A DNA stretch of 64,000 nt from Geobacillus thermoleovorans. Its GTDB lineage: Bacteria; Bacillota; Bacilli; Bacillales; Anoxybacillaceae. The position numbers were made by a program, and so were the translations under genes. How positions within the stretch are numbered: the stretch's first letter is position 1; each line of letters starts with the position of its first letter. Shown piece by piece: positions 16,316 to 24,292 of this stretch. The notes below the pieces were generated by a model. It did not search any database, was not told where the DNA came from, and saw only the letters and a list, made by a program, of their open reading frames with translations. The stretch spans positions 1,529,001 to 1,593,000 of the forward strand of contig NZ_CP014335.1 in NCBI RefSeq assembly GCF_001610955.1, written 5' to 3'.

Positions 16316-17869
16316 ATGAAGGAAACAGCCAATCAACAAGACACGCTCGCAGCGGAGCTGGAGAAAAGAGCGGCGGAAATCAAGAAAGGCGGGGCGCCAA
16401 AATATCATGAAAAAAACGCCGCCCAAGGGAAATTGTTTGTTCGCGAGCGGCTGAACTTGCTGCTTGATAACGGTTTGGAAGTGGAAGACGGATTGTTTGC
16501 CAACTGTTTGGCGGGCGATTTGCCGGCTGATGGAGTTGTGACCGGCATCGGCAAAATCAATGGCCGCACCGTCTGCGTGATGGCGAACGATTCGACCGTC
16601 AAAGCTGGCTCGTGGGGAGCGCGCACCGTCGAAAAAATCATCCGCATTCAAGAAACGGCGGAAAAACTGCGCTGCCCGATCATTTATTTGGTGGACTCGG
16701 CCGGCGCACGCATTACGGACCAAATCGAAATGTTTCCCGGCCGGCGCGGGGCGGGGCGCATTTTTTACAATGAGGTGAAGCTGTCCGGCAAAGTGCCGCA
16801 AGTGTGCCTGTTGTTTGGTCCATCAGCAGCCGGCGGCGCTTATATTCCGGCGTTTTGCGATATCGTCATCATGGTCGAAGGCAATGCCTCGATGTACTTA
16901 GGCTCGCCGCGCATGGCGGAAATGGTGATTGGGGAAAAAGTGACGCTCGAAGAGATGGGCGGCGCCCGCATGCATTGCACCGTCTCCGGCTGCGGCGACG
17001 TGCTCGTGAAAACCGAAGAAGAAGCGATTGCCTATGCACGCCGTTATTTGTCGTATTTTCCGTCCAATTACAGCGAAAAGCCGCCGGTGGTCGAGGCGAA
17101 GCCGCCGAAATCGTTTGACAAAACGATCGAGGACATTTTGCCAGAAAACCAAAATGCGCCGTTCAACATGTATGATTTGATTGAGCGGATCATTGACGAA
17201 GGATCGTTTTGTGAAATCAAAAAACTGTTTGCGCCAGAAATCATTACGGGACTGGCGCGCCTTGCCGGCCAGCCGATCGGCATCATCGCCAACCAGCCGC
17301 GCGTCAAAGGCGGCGTATTGTTCCACGATTCGGCTGATAAAGCGGCGAAATTCATCACGCTTTGCGACGCGTTCCATATCCCGCTTCTGTTTTTGGCCGA
17401 CGTCCCTGGCTTTATGATCGGCACGAAAGTCGAGCGGGTCGGCATCATCCGCCATGGGGCGAAAATGATCGCGGCCATGTCGGAAGCCACCGTACCGAAG
17501 ATCTCGGTCATCGTTCGCAAAGCGTACGGCGCCGGATTGTACGCGATGGCCGGGCCGGCGTTTGAACCAGATTGCTGCCTGGCGCTTCCGAACGCGCAAA
17601 TCGCCGTCATGGGGCCGGAAGCGGCCGTCAACGCCGTCTACGCCAACAAAATTGCCGAGCTGCCGCCAGAAGAGCGTGCGGCATTTGTCGAACAAAAACG
17701 CGAGGAATACCGGCGCGACATCGACATTTACCGTCTCGCCTCCGAGCTTGTCGTCGACGGAATCGTCGCGCCGAACGATTTGCGCAACGAGCTCATCCGC
17801 CGATTTGACGCGTATATGTCCAAGTATATGGTCTTTTCTGAGCGGAAGCATGGGGTGTATCCAGTTTGA
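16316..17869 (+). CDS. yngE: acyl-CoA carboxylase carboxyltransferase (beta) subunit
   Basis: The 517-residue carboxyltransferase transfers CO2 from biotin to the acyl-CoA, forming the methylcrotonyl-CoA carboxylase with the biotin carboxylase and carrier encoded upstream. The crotonase-like halves include CPIIYLVDSAGARITDQ, GPSAAGGAYIPAFCDI and FLADVPGFMIGTKVE, as in MCC/PCC beta subunits. AAGGAGGGG lies 11 bases before the ATG. The 170-bp gap before it contains an in-frame extension back to 16172 that was rejected for lack of a suitable start. Confidence 0.9.
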   Translation: MKETANQQDTLAAELEKRAAEIKKGGAPKYHEKNAAQGKLFVRERLNLLLDNGLEVEDGLFANCLAGDLPADGVVTGIGKINGRTVCVMANDSTVKAGSWGARTVEKIIRIQETAEKLRCPIIYLVDSAGARITDQIEMFPGRRGAGRIFYNEVKLSGKVPQVCLLFGPSAAGGAYIPAFCDIVIMVEGNASMYLGSPRMAEMVIGEKVTLEEMGGARMHCTVSGCGDVLVKTEEEAIAYARRYLSYFPSNYSEKPPVVEAKPPKSFDKTIEDILPENQNAPFNMYDLIERIIDEGSFCEIKKLFAPEIITGLARLAGQPIGIIANQPRVKGGVLFHDSADKAAKFITLCDAFHIPLLFLADVPGFMIGTKVERVGIIRHGAKMIAAMSEATVPKISVIVRKAYGAGLYAMAGPAFEPDCCLALPNAQIAVMGPEAAVNAVYANKIAELPPEERAAFVEQKREEYRRDIDIYRLASELVVDGIVAPNDLRNELIRRFDAYMSKYMVFSERKHGVYPV

Positions 17870-17925
17870 AAAAATGGATGGCTGTCCCTCTTGCCAAGGG
17901 ACGGCCGATCATGTATCATAATAAT

Positions 17926-18186
17926 CACCAATCCGTTGCTGCGTTGTGCGTTGTAGAATGAAGTTTCAACCGATGGCAATCAAAAGGGAGTTCTACATTG
18001 AAGCGGGAATGTCATGCCTCAATATTCGTGATGGAGGACGGCAGGAACGCTTCTGCGAACACCCACCTGGTGGAGCGTGGTTGAGAAACTGCATTCAGCC
18101 AACGGCAACAGCGGCGCGGATTCACGAATGAGGAGTTGGCAAAAGAGTCCAACTGGATGCAAAACATCCGGTTGGACTCTTTTTCG
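17926..18186 (+). ncRNA. candidate structured non-coding RNA
   Basis: A possible promoter (TTGCCA 17891-17896, TATCAT 17914-17919, 17-bp spacing) precedes a region whose ends form a long closing stem: CGTTG.AGAATG.AGTTTC..AACC at 17949-17971 pairs with 18079-18104. Inside are a GCAG / CTGC hairpin and a CCACCTGGTGG hairpin preceded by GAACACC. A perfect intrinsic terminator follows at 18141-18185. An alternative 7-bp pairing, TGTAGAA (17952) with TTCTACA (17991), would open the closing stem. A roughly 160-nt RNA with a long closing stem is 6S-RNA-like in outline, but I cannot confirm that family. Confidence 0.4.
18141..18185 (+). terminator. strong intrinsic terminator
   Basis: AAAAGAGTCCAAC pairs with GTTGGACTCTTTT around an inner GGATG / CATCC stem, ending in a T tract. 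It closes the candidate RNA and isolates the marR operon. Confidence 0.9.
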
Positions 18187-18224
18187 TTGCGTATGTTTTC
18201 TCAAAAAGACATGAAACAATATAG

Positions 18225-18252
18225 TTGATTTTCCCTGTTTTCATGTTATAAT
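18225..18252 (+). promoter_or_regulatory. sigma-A promoter of the marR-hlyD-emrB operon
   Basis: TTGATT (18225-18230) and TATAAT (18247-18252) are 16 bp apart, 71 bp upstream of the MarR start. Confidence 0.7.
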
Positions 18253-18322
18253 CATATTTCGTGCAGGGATAATTCGTATTGAAACTATTCCAACAAGAAA
18301 GATGAGGCAAGGAGGGGGATGA

Positions 18323-18763
18323 ATGGAAGGGATCAGCCGGGACATCATGTACGCTGTCTTCCGGACGCAAAAGGCGCTTTATCGCCTCATCCGCGAGGAC
18401 GCCGCCCGCGTCGGGGTGACAGAGGTGCAGCTGATCGTCTTATATACGCTGCTGAAAAAAGAGCATATTCGCCTGAATGACTTGGCGGAAAAATTAAACT
18501 TAAGCAACAGCAATGTCAGCGGCACGGTTGACCGGCTCGTCGGCGCCGGCCTTGTTGTCCGAGAGCCGTCGAAGCAAGATCGGCGCGCGGTCATTTTGAG
18601 TTTGACGGAAAAAGGAAAAGAGACGGTGTCGGAAGCGTTTGGCGAGCAGTCGGTGCTGCGCCGGCGGCTTGGCCGCATTCAAGAACTCGTCTCTCCAGAG
18701 GAGATTGAACAGTTTTTGCATCTTCATGAAAAAATTAAAGCGATTTTACTCGGGGAGGAATAG
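18323..18763 (+). CDS. MarR family transcriptional regulator
   Basis: A 146-residue winged-helix regulator. The recognition helix region is LNDLAEKLNLSNSNVSGTVDRLV and the wing contains KQDRRAVILSLTEKG, the classic MarR signature. GGAGGGGG precedes the ATG. It is first in an operon with an HlyD/EmrA-type adaptor (3 bp downstream) and an EmrB-type pump, so it probably represses the operon and is relieved by a drug-like ligand. No perfect operator palindrome is evident downstream of the promoter. Confidence 0.9.
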   Translation: MEGISRDIMYAVFRTQKALYRLIREDAARVGVTEVQLIVLYTLLKKEHIRLNDLAEKLNLSNSNVSGTVDRLVGAGLVVREPSKQDRRAVILSLTEKGKETVSEAFGEQSVLRRRLGRIQELVSPEEIEQFLHLHEKIKAILLGEE

Positions 18764-18766
18764 ACG

Positions 18767-19405
18767 GTGAACGTGAAACGATTGGTTGCGCTGAACATCA
18801 TTGTGCTCATTTTGCTTGTCGGTGGAGGCTTTGCCGCCTACTACTATGTGAATGAAGCAACGAACTACATTAAAACGGACAACGCCCGCATCGACGGCCA
18901 GGTCATCTCCGTCGCTGCGCCGCTGTCCGGGAAGCTGACATCCTGGCGGGGCGACACGGGAAAAACCTTCTCAGCTGGGGAAGAAATCGGCGAGGTGTTT
19001 GACGGCAAAACAACGATTCCGGTGACAGTGCCGCATCGGATGACGATCGTGCAGCAAAACGCAGTCAAGGACTCGTTTGTCGCCGCGGGGATGCCGCTGG
19101 CCCGCGGGTTTGATTTGAACGATTTGTGGGTGACGGCGAATATTGAAGAGACGGATATTGAAGACGTGAAAATCGGGCAAGACGTCGATATTTATGTCGA
19201 TGCGTATCCGGATCGCAAATTCAGCGGCAAAGTCGAAAAAATCGGCAACGCGACAGCGAATACGTTCAGCCTGTTGCCAAGTTCCAATGCGACCGGCAAC
19301 TACACGAAAGTGACCCAAGTGATTCCCGTTACGATTTCCATTGACAATTACAGCGGAGCCGGACTTGTGCCGGGCATGAACGTCACCGTCCGCATCCATA
19401 AGTAG
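18767..19405 (+). CDS. HlyD/EmrA-type membrane fusion adaptor
   Basis: A 212-residue adaptor with one N-terminal membrane helix (LVALNIIVLILLVGGGFAAYYYV) and an extracytoplasmic part whose first half (IKTDNARIDGQVISVAAPLSG) is the biotinyl-lipoyl-like segment of EmrA proteins. It is short: the long coiled-coil hairpin of Gram-negative EmrA is missing, as expected in a single-membrane cell. The GTG start is preceded by GGGGAGGAA, which overlaps the marR stop. It should partner the downstream MFS pump. Confidence 0.87.
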   Translation: MNVKRLVALNIIVLILLVGGGFAAYYYVNEATNYIKTDNARIDGQVISVAAPLSGKLTSWRGDTGKTFSAGEEIGEVFDGKTTIPVTVPHRMTIVQQNAVKDSFVAAGMPLARGFDLNDLWVTANIEETDIEDVKIGQDVDIYVDAYPDRKFSGKVEKIGNATANTFSLLPSSNATGNYTKVTQVIPVTISIDNYSGAGLVPGMNVTVRIHK

Positions 19406-19415
19406 GTGATTGAGG

Positions 19416-21128
19416 ATGACAGCATTTGTCATTGGTTATATTGTGTTTGCCGTTTTGGTCTTGGCGGCGGTCAACATCGCGCTGCGCCGCCGCAAGCCTG
19501 CTTCAGCCGCGGTGAAGGCGGCAGATGAAGCGGCGGAAGCCAACGCTCAACCGTTAGCGGAAACGAAAGCAGAGCCGTCGACAGGAACGGATGGGCGTCC
19601 GGCCGCTCCAGCCGGTCAAGGCGGCCTTGGGGATATCGGCAGCCGCGGCAAGGTTGTGGCGACGGTCATGCTTGGTGCGTTTGTCGCCATTTTGAATCAA
19701 ACGTTGATCAACGTCGCCTTGCCGCATATGATGCAAGATTTCAACGTGGAAACGTCGACGATTCAATGGCTCGTGACCGGCTATATGCTCGTCAACGGGG
19801 TGCTCATCCCGATCAGCCCGTTTTTAATCGCCAAGTTTCCAGCGAAACGGTTGTTTTTATCGGGCATGTCGTTTTTCGCCATCGGCGCGTTTGTCTGCTC
19901 GATCGCTCCGTCGTTTGCCGTCATGCTCACGGGGCGGTTGACACAAGCGGTCGGGGCCGGCATTATTATGCAGCTGATGATGGTCATTATGTTGTCGATT
20001 TTCCCGCCGGAACGCCGCGGGGTGGCCATGGGAACGGTCGGAATCGCCATGATGTTTGCGCCGGCGGTCGGGCCGACGCTGTCTGGCTGGATCGTTGAAC
20101 ATTATACATGGCGGCTGTTGTTTTACGTCGTGTTGCCGATCGCGATTTTAGACATTGTGCTTGCCTCCGTCTGGCTGAAACATACGCCGCGTAAAGGCAA
20201 TCCAGTGCTGGACGTGCAAGGGGCGGTCTACTCCACGATCGGGTTTGGCGGCGTTCTGTATGGCTTCAGCGAGGCCGGAAGCAAAGGATGGGGCGAGACG
20301 GAAGTGGTTGTTTCGCTTGTCATCGGCGCCTTGTTCCTCATCATGTTCACATGGCGTTCGCTGCGCTCGGAGCATCCGGTGCTCAATTTCCGTGTGTTCC
20401 GCTACCCAGTGTTTACGTTGGCGACCGTCATCGGTTCGGTCATTAACATGGCGATGTTTGCCGCCATGGTCTTGCTTCCGGTGTATTTGCAAAACTTGCG
20501 CGGCTTTACGCCGCTCGATGCCGGTTTGCTGTTGCTGCCGGGGGCGATTGTGATGGCGGTCATGTCGCCGATCTCTGGTTGGGTGTTTGACCGCATCGGC
20601 GCGCGGATGCTCGCTATTGTCGGTTTGATCATCACCGCTGTGACGACGTGGGAATTCAGCAAGCTGACGATGGATACGCCATACAGCCAGTTGATTTGGC
20701 TTTACATTTTCCGCATGTTCGGCATGTCGATGCTCGGGATGCCGATTATGACGGAAGGGTTGAACGCCTTGCCGCGCCATTTGTACAGCCACGGCACGGC
20801 GATGTCGAATACGATTCGTCAAGTGGCGGCTTCGCTCGGGACGGCGTTCTTGGTGACGATCATGTCCAACCGGACGAAATTCCATGTGGAAGCTTATCGC
20901 AATGAAATGACGGAAAACAATCCGTTGTTCATGAGCCTTGTCGGCCAACTGAAACAGGCCATCCCAAGTGATGAGGCGATCGCTCAGCTGTTGTATGGAC
21001 TTGTGCAGCAACGGTCAACGGTCGAGGGGATCAACGACGCCTTTTTCGTCGCTACTGGCTTAACGGTGGTGGCGCTCGTCATGGCGTTTTTCTTAAAAGG
21101 AAAAAAGCAGAAATCGCCATCGGCGTAA
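19416..21128 (+). CDS. EmrB/QacA-type MFS drug transporter with N-terminal extension
   Basis: A 570-residue DHA2-family (14-helix) proton-coupled efflux pump. The core starts around residue 75 with VVATVMLGAFVAILNQTLIN and contains the DHA2 motif region TGYMLVNGVLIPISPFL. Unusually, the protein begins with an extra membrane helix (TAFVIGYIVFAVLVLAAVNIAL) followed by an Ala/Glu/Pro-rich linker of about 45 residues. The ATG at 19416 is placed six bases after AGGTGA, better than the TTG at 19410. It forms an efflux system with the HlyD-type adaptor under MarR control. Confidence 0.88.
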   Translation: MTAFVIGYIVFAVLVLAAVNIALRRRKPASAAVKAADEAAEANAQPLAETKAEPSTGTDGRPAAPAGQGGLGDIGSRGKVVATVMLGAFVAILNQTLINVALPHMMQDFNVETSTIQWLVTGYMLVNGVLIPISPFLIAKFPAKRLFLSGMSFFAIGAFVCSIAPSFAVMLTGRLTQAVGAGIIMQLMMVIMLSIFPPERRGVAMGTVGIAMMFAPAVGPTLSGWIVEHYTWRLLFYVVLPIAILDIVLASVWLKHTPRKGNPVLDVQGAVYSTIGFGGVLYGFSEAGSKGWGETEVVVSLVIGALFLIMFTWRSLRSEHPVLNFRVFRYPVFTLATVIGSVINMAMFAAMVLLPVYLQNLRGFTPLDAGLLLLPGAIVMAVMSPISGWVFDRIGARMLAIVGLIITAVTTWEFSKLTMDTPYSQLIWLYIFRMFGMSMLGMPIMTEGLNALPRHLYSHGTAMSNTIRQVAASLGTAFLVTIMSNRTKFHVEAYRNEMTENNPLFMSLVGQLKQAIPSDEAIAQLLYGLVQQRSTVEGINDAFFVATGLTVVALVMAFFLKGKKQKSPSA

Positions 21129-21134
21129 ACAAGG

Positions 21135-21165
21135 GAAGCGGCGCACACGGCCGCTTCTTTTTTGT
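21135..21165 (+). terminator. intrinsic terminator of the emr-type operon
   Basis: GAAGCGGC pairs with GCCGCTTC across a short loop, followed by six T residues. Confidence 0.85.
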
Positions 21166-21245
21166 TTTGAGCCATGGAAAAGAGACGAAAACGGGCGGCC
21201 GGCTGCGAATCGTATAATCGTGACGAAGAGACAGGGGGGAACATT

Positions 21246-23294
21246 GTGGAGGCGCAAAGCAGGCAGCAAATGAGACAAACAAGACGAAGACGGTGTTGGC
21301 TGCAGGCGCTCGTTGTCGCCGCCTTGGCTTTGGCCGCCGTTGTTGCTGCGCTCGAGTGGGCGATTGATCGACAAAACATTGCCGCCTTGGAAACACCGTT
21401 GCCGGCAGCGACAATCATTTATGATGAACACGGCCGCATCGCGAGCAAGCTCGCGGCGGCAAACATCGAAGAAGTGCCGATCGACAGGGTGCCCAACTAT
21501 TTTCTTGAGGCCATCGTCGCGACGGAAGACCGCCGCTTTTACGAGCATGATGGCGTCGATTATTATGGGCTTTTGCGCGCGATGTGGCGCAACATTCGCG
21601 CCGGGGCGTGGGTCGAGGGCGGCAGCACGATCACTCAACAGCTGGCGAAAAACGTCTTTTTAACGAATGAAAAAACGTTGACACGCAAATGGAAGGAATG
21701 GTTGATCGCACAAAAAATTGAGCGCACGTACAGCAAACAAGAAATTTTAGAAATGTACATCAATCGCATTTATTTCGGTGCGGGGGCGTGGGGGGTGGCC
21801 AGCGCGGCGAAAACGTACTTTGGCAAAGACGTTTCTGAGTTGACGCTAAGCGAATCCGCCATGTTGGCTGGTCTCATCAAAGCACCGTCCGCTTTATCGC
21901 CGGTCCGTCATTACGATAAGGCGGTCGCCCGGCGCAATGTCGTCTTGTCGCTCATGAAAGAACAAGGCTATATCGATGATCAAGAGTGGATCGCCGCGAA
22001 AAACGAGCACATTGCCATTCAACAGGAACCAAAACGCGACCCGTATGCCGGAAAATATCCGTACTACGTCGATGAACTAATCCACGAAGCGATTGCACAA
22101 TACGGCCTGACGCAAAGCGATGTCCTTTCCGGGGGGCTCCGCATTTACACGGAGCTTGACCCGAACATGCAACAAGCGCTTGAAGCCGTGTATGCGAATG
22201 ATTCGCTGTTTCCATCAAGCCCGGACGGTGTGCCTGTCCAAAGCGGAGCAGTGCTGCTCGACCCGAAAACGGGCGGGGTGAAGGCGCTTGTCGGCGGCCG
22301 CGGCCGCCATGTGTTCCGCGGTTTCAATCGCGCCACAGAGCTCAGGCGTCAACCGGGGTCAACGCTCAAGCCGCTCGCCGTGTACACGCCGGCGCTCGAA
22401 CAAGGGTACGGGCCGTTTTCGCTGCTCAAAGACGAGCCGCTTAATCTCGGCGGCTACCGCCCGCAAAACTACGACCACACGCACCGCGGCACGGTGACGA
22501 TGTATGAGGCGATCATCCATTCGCTCAATGTGCCGGCCGTCTGGCTGTTAAACGAAATCGGCCTTGACAAAGGGATGGAGGCGCTGCACCGGTTTGGTTT
22601 GCCGTTGGAAAAAGAGGACCGCCAGCTCGGCATCGCGCTCGGCGGCATGTCCCGCGGCGTCTCGCCGCTCGAGATGGCGGAAGCGTACGCCGTATTCGCC
22701 AATGACGGCGTCCGTTTGGACGGCCATCTCATTACAAAAATCGTTGATGCTTACGGCCGCAAGGTAGCGGAGTGGAAGCCGCGGCGAACGGTTGTCACGT
22801 CCAAGAAAGTGGCGCAGCAAATGACGTTTTTGCTCGAAGGCGTCATCCGCGAAGGGACCGGGAAGCGCGCTGCCATCCCGGGGCGGGAGCTTGCGGGCAA
22901 AACCGGGTCGACCGAGATGACGATCCCCGGCATCGACGGGGTGAAAGACCAATGGATGGTCGGCTATACGCCGCAGCTGGTCGGTGCGCTTTGGCTCGGC
23001 TATGACCGGCCGGACGAAACACATTATTTGACGACGACGAGCGGGGAAACGGCGGCCATCATTTTCCGCCATATGATGGAAAAAGCGCTGGCCGACGAGC
23101 CTGTCGTCCGCTTCTCGCTGCCGCTTGTGAAACAAGCGGAACGAGAACACAAAAAACGTGAGCCAAAGGCGCCTGAATCCGTGCCGCCAAAGGTGAAGGA
23201 AAAACCGCGTACGCCCGGCCATGAAAAAGGAAAAAACAAAAAAGAGAAAAAAGAAAAAAAGCACGGAAAAGGGCATGGCGGCAAGCGCGAATAG
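21246..23294 (+). CDS. class A penicillin-binding protein (PBP1A family)
   Basis: A 682-residue bifunctional peptidoglycan synthase. After a short cytoplasmic tail and one membrane helix comes the glycosyltransferase GT51 domain (ATEDRRFYEHDG, GGSTITQQLAKN), then the transpeptidase with the active serine in RQPGSTLKP, SLN, and KTGST. The last 60 residues are a lysine-rich, low-complexity tail. GTG at 21246 follows GGGGGAACATT; a longer ORF from 21174 was rejected because a TATAAT lies at 21213-21218, inside that extension. Length resembles Bacillus PbpF/PbpG, which act in sporulation, but the subgroup is uncertain. Confidence 0.88.
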   Translation: MEAQSRQQMRQTRRRRCWLQALVVAALALAAVVAALEWAIDRQNIAALETPLPAATIIYDEHGRIASKLAAANIEEVPIDRVPNYFLEAIVATEDRRFYEHDGVDYYGLLRAMWRNIRAGAWVEGGSTITQQLAKNVFLTNEKTLTRKWKEWLIAQKIERTYSKQEILEMYINRIYFGAGAWGVASAAKTYFGKDVSELTLSESAMLAGLIKAPSALSPVRHYDKAVARRNVVLSLMKEQGYIDDQEWIAAKNEHIAIQQEPKRDPYAGKYPYYVDELIHEAIAQYGLTQSDVLSGGLRIYTELDPNMQQALEAVYANDSLFPSSPDGVPVQSGAVLLDPKTGGVKALVGGRGRHVFRGFNRATELRRQPGSTLKPLAVYTPALEQGYGPFSLLKDEPLNLGGYRPQNYDHTHRGTVTMYEAIIHSLNVPAVWLLNEIGLDKGMEALHRFGLPLEKEDRQLGIALGGMSRGVSPLEMAEAYAVFANDGVRLDGHLITKIVDAYGRKVAEWKPRRTVVTSKKVAQQMTFLLEGVIREGTGKRAAIPGRELAGKTGSTEMTIPGIDGVKDQWMVGYTPQLVGALWLGYDRPDETHYLTTTSGETAAIIFRHMMEKALADEPVVRFSLPLVKQAEREHKKREPKAPESVPPKVKEKPRTPGHEKGKNKKEKKEKKHGKGHGGKRE

Positions 23295-23375
23295 CTGTGG
23301 CCCAAGGCGTTCTCAACCTTTGTTTGGGCGCATATATATAAAGACAAGCCGCACGAAAAAGGAGGGGGAGCGCCC

Positions 23376-23525
23376 ATGGCGCATTTCGGCTCGAAAGGAT
23401 GGCTTGTGGCTGAGTTGAAAAAGGCGGGCATCGCCCGTCATCCGGTTGGACGGAAAAAAATTGAAACGTACAAGGCGGCGGAGCTGTACGGGCTGTACCG
23501 AAAATATGTGCAGAAAACGCGCTGA
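23376..23525 (+). CDS. DUF2639 (YflJ-like) small protein
   Basis: A 49-residue basic protein: FGSKGWLVAELKKAGIARHP, then GRKKIETYKAAELYGLYR. The GSKGW..ELK..GI....RK.E.YK pattern matches the small Bacillaceae DUF2639/YflJ family, whose function is unknown. AGGAGGGGGAG precedes the ATG at good spacing and a terminator follows at once, so it is probably monocistronic. Confidence 0.75.
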   Translation: MAHFGSKGWLVAELKKAGIARHPVGRKKIETYKAAELYGLYRKYVQKTR

Positions 23526-23553
23526 GCCGGATGAAAAATCCGGCTTCTTTTTT
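23525..23553 (+). terminator. intrinsic terminator after DUF2639 gene
   Basis: AGCCGGAT and ATCCGGCT enclose a GAAAA loop and are followed by TCTTTTTT; the stem starts within the stop codon. Confidence 0.88.
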
Positions 23554-23589
23554 GGACAACCTAAAGGGGAAAGGAGGGAGGCGCGCCTG

Positions 23590-23817
23590 ATGGTTGACAA
23601 GAGTGGGGACGCGCCGGAAGCGATGAAGAAAAAACGGTTTACGGTAGCGGAAGGGGAAACGATCGCCGCCTGTTTAGCGCGAATGAAACAGGAAGGCTAC
23701 CGCCCTGTCCGCCGCATCGAGCAACCGATTTTCCGCGAAGTGGAAACGAACGGCGAAACGATGGTTGAGCCGTGCGGGCGCATCATCGAATTTGAGGGTG
23801 TGCGCGATGAGCCATAA
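23590..23817 (+). CDS. NETI-motif protein
   Basis: A 75-residue soluble protein. The segment FTVAEGETIAACLARMKQEG followed by YRPVRRIEQPIF is the pattern of NETI-motif proteins found in Bacillaceae (function unknown); here the eponymous tetrapeptide reads GETI. GGAGGGAGG precedes the ATG at 23590; an internal ATG at 23623 could also begin the conserved part. Confidence 0.7.
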   Translation: MVDKSGDAPEAMKKKRFTVAEGETIAACLARMKQEGYRPVRRIEQPIFREVETNGETMVEPCGRIIEFEGVRDEP

Positions 23818-24029
23818 CGGGCGGTTGTTGGCTCCACCTTAGGCTGAAGGCGCGGCCGCAGATTCGACGGGCTCTGGTTATAGGGGCAAGAGAATTCATC
23901 AAAAAATTGCGAAGGAAGTTCTTTTCCCAACGATCGCCGCCTATACAAAGCGGGAATTCCAAGTTGCAGCCGGCGCGCCGTCCCGCTACAATAAAAAAGA
24001 GAACACCATCTAGATAAGGGGATGACGCC

Positions 24030-24236
24030 ATGATTCATCACACATGGGCGACCCGGCCGACGATCAAAAAAGTAAAGTGCGTTCACACGAACGCGGAAAA
24101 GTACATGGTCAGCAATGTGTTGACGCCGGGCAAAGTATATGAAGTGAAAAGCGAAACGGACGAGTTTTATTTTGTCATCGACAACAGCGGAAAAGTCGGC
24201 GGGTTTTACAAAGATTATTTTGAGGAAGTCAAGTGA
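24030..24236 (+). CDS. DUF6501-like small protein
   Basis: A 68-residue beta-rich protein (TIKKVKCVHTNAEKYMVSNV, then GKVYEVKSETDEFYFVIDNS and GKVGGFYKDYFEEV). This matches the DUF6501 family of Bacillaceae as I recall it; function is unknown. A ribosome site AAGGGGATGA precedes the ATG. The 210 bp before the gene hold no other ORF; TACAAT near 23986 could be a -10 box. Confidence 0.7.
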   Translation: MIHHTWATRPTIKKVKCVHTNAEKYMVSNVLTPGKVYEVKSETDEFYFVIDNSGKVGGFYKDYFEEVK

Positions 24237-24255
24237 TCGCGCCAATAGCCAAGAA

Positions 24256-24289
24256 AAAACGGATGTCCGAAACAGGGCATCCGTTTTTT
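24256..24289. terminator. bidirectional terminator
   Basis: AAAACGGATG pairs with CATCCGTTTT between the DUF6501-like gene and the convergent kinase gene; T tracts occur on both strands. Confidence 0.85.
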
Positions 24290-24292
24290 CGA

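Larger units (their letters stand above)
17870..18322. other. intergenic region with hairpin, candidate RNA, terminator and promoter
   Basis: This 450-bp gap carries a GGCTGTCCCT / AGGGACGGCC hairpin directly after yngE (17880-17906, without a T tract), a promoter-like TTGCCA-17-TATCAT (17891-17919), a probable structured RNA, a strong terminator and the promoter of the marR operon. A 61-codon ORF (17946-18131) overlaps the RNA and has no family resemblance. Confidence 0.6.

Noticed and set aside
17946..18131. 61-codon ORF in the gap after yngE
   Set aside because: No ribosome site precedes it, its composition is not protein-like, and the same bases form a long complementary stem, which favours an RNA.
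20148..21011. 287-codon minus-strand ORF opposite the EmrB-type pump
   Set aside because: It is a shadow of a GC-rich gene on the other strand, with His/Arg-rich composition, no ribosome site and no family resemblance. Similar long shadows at 11498-12532, 16898-17851 and 43393-44376 were dropped for the same reason.
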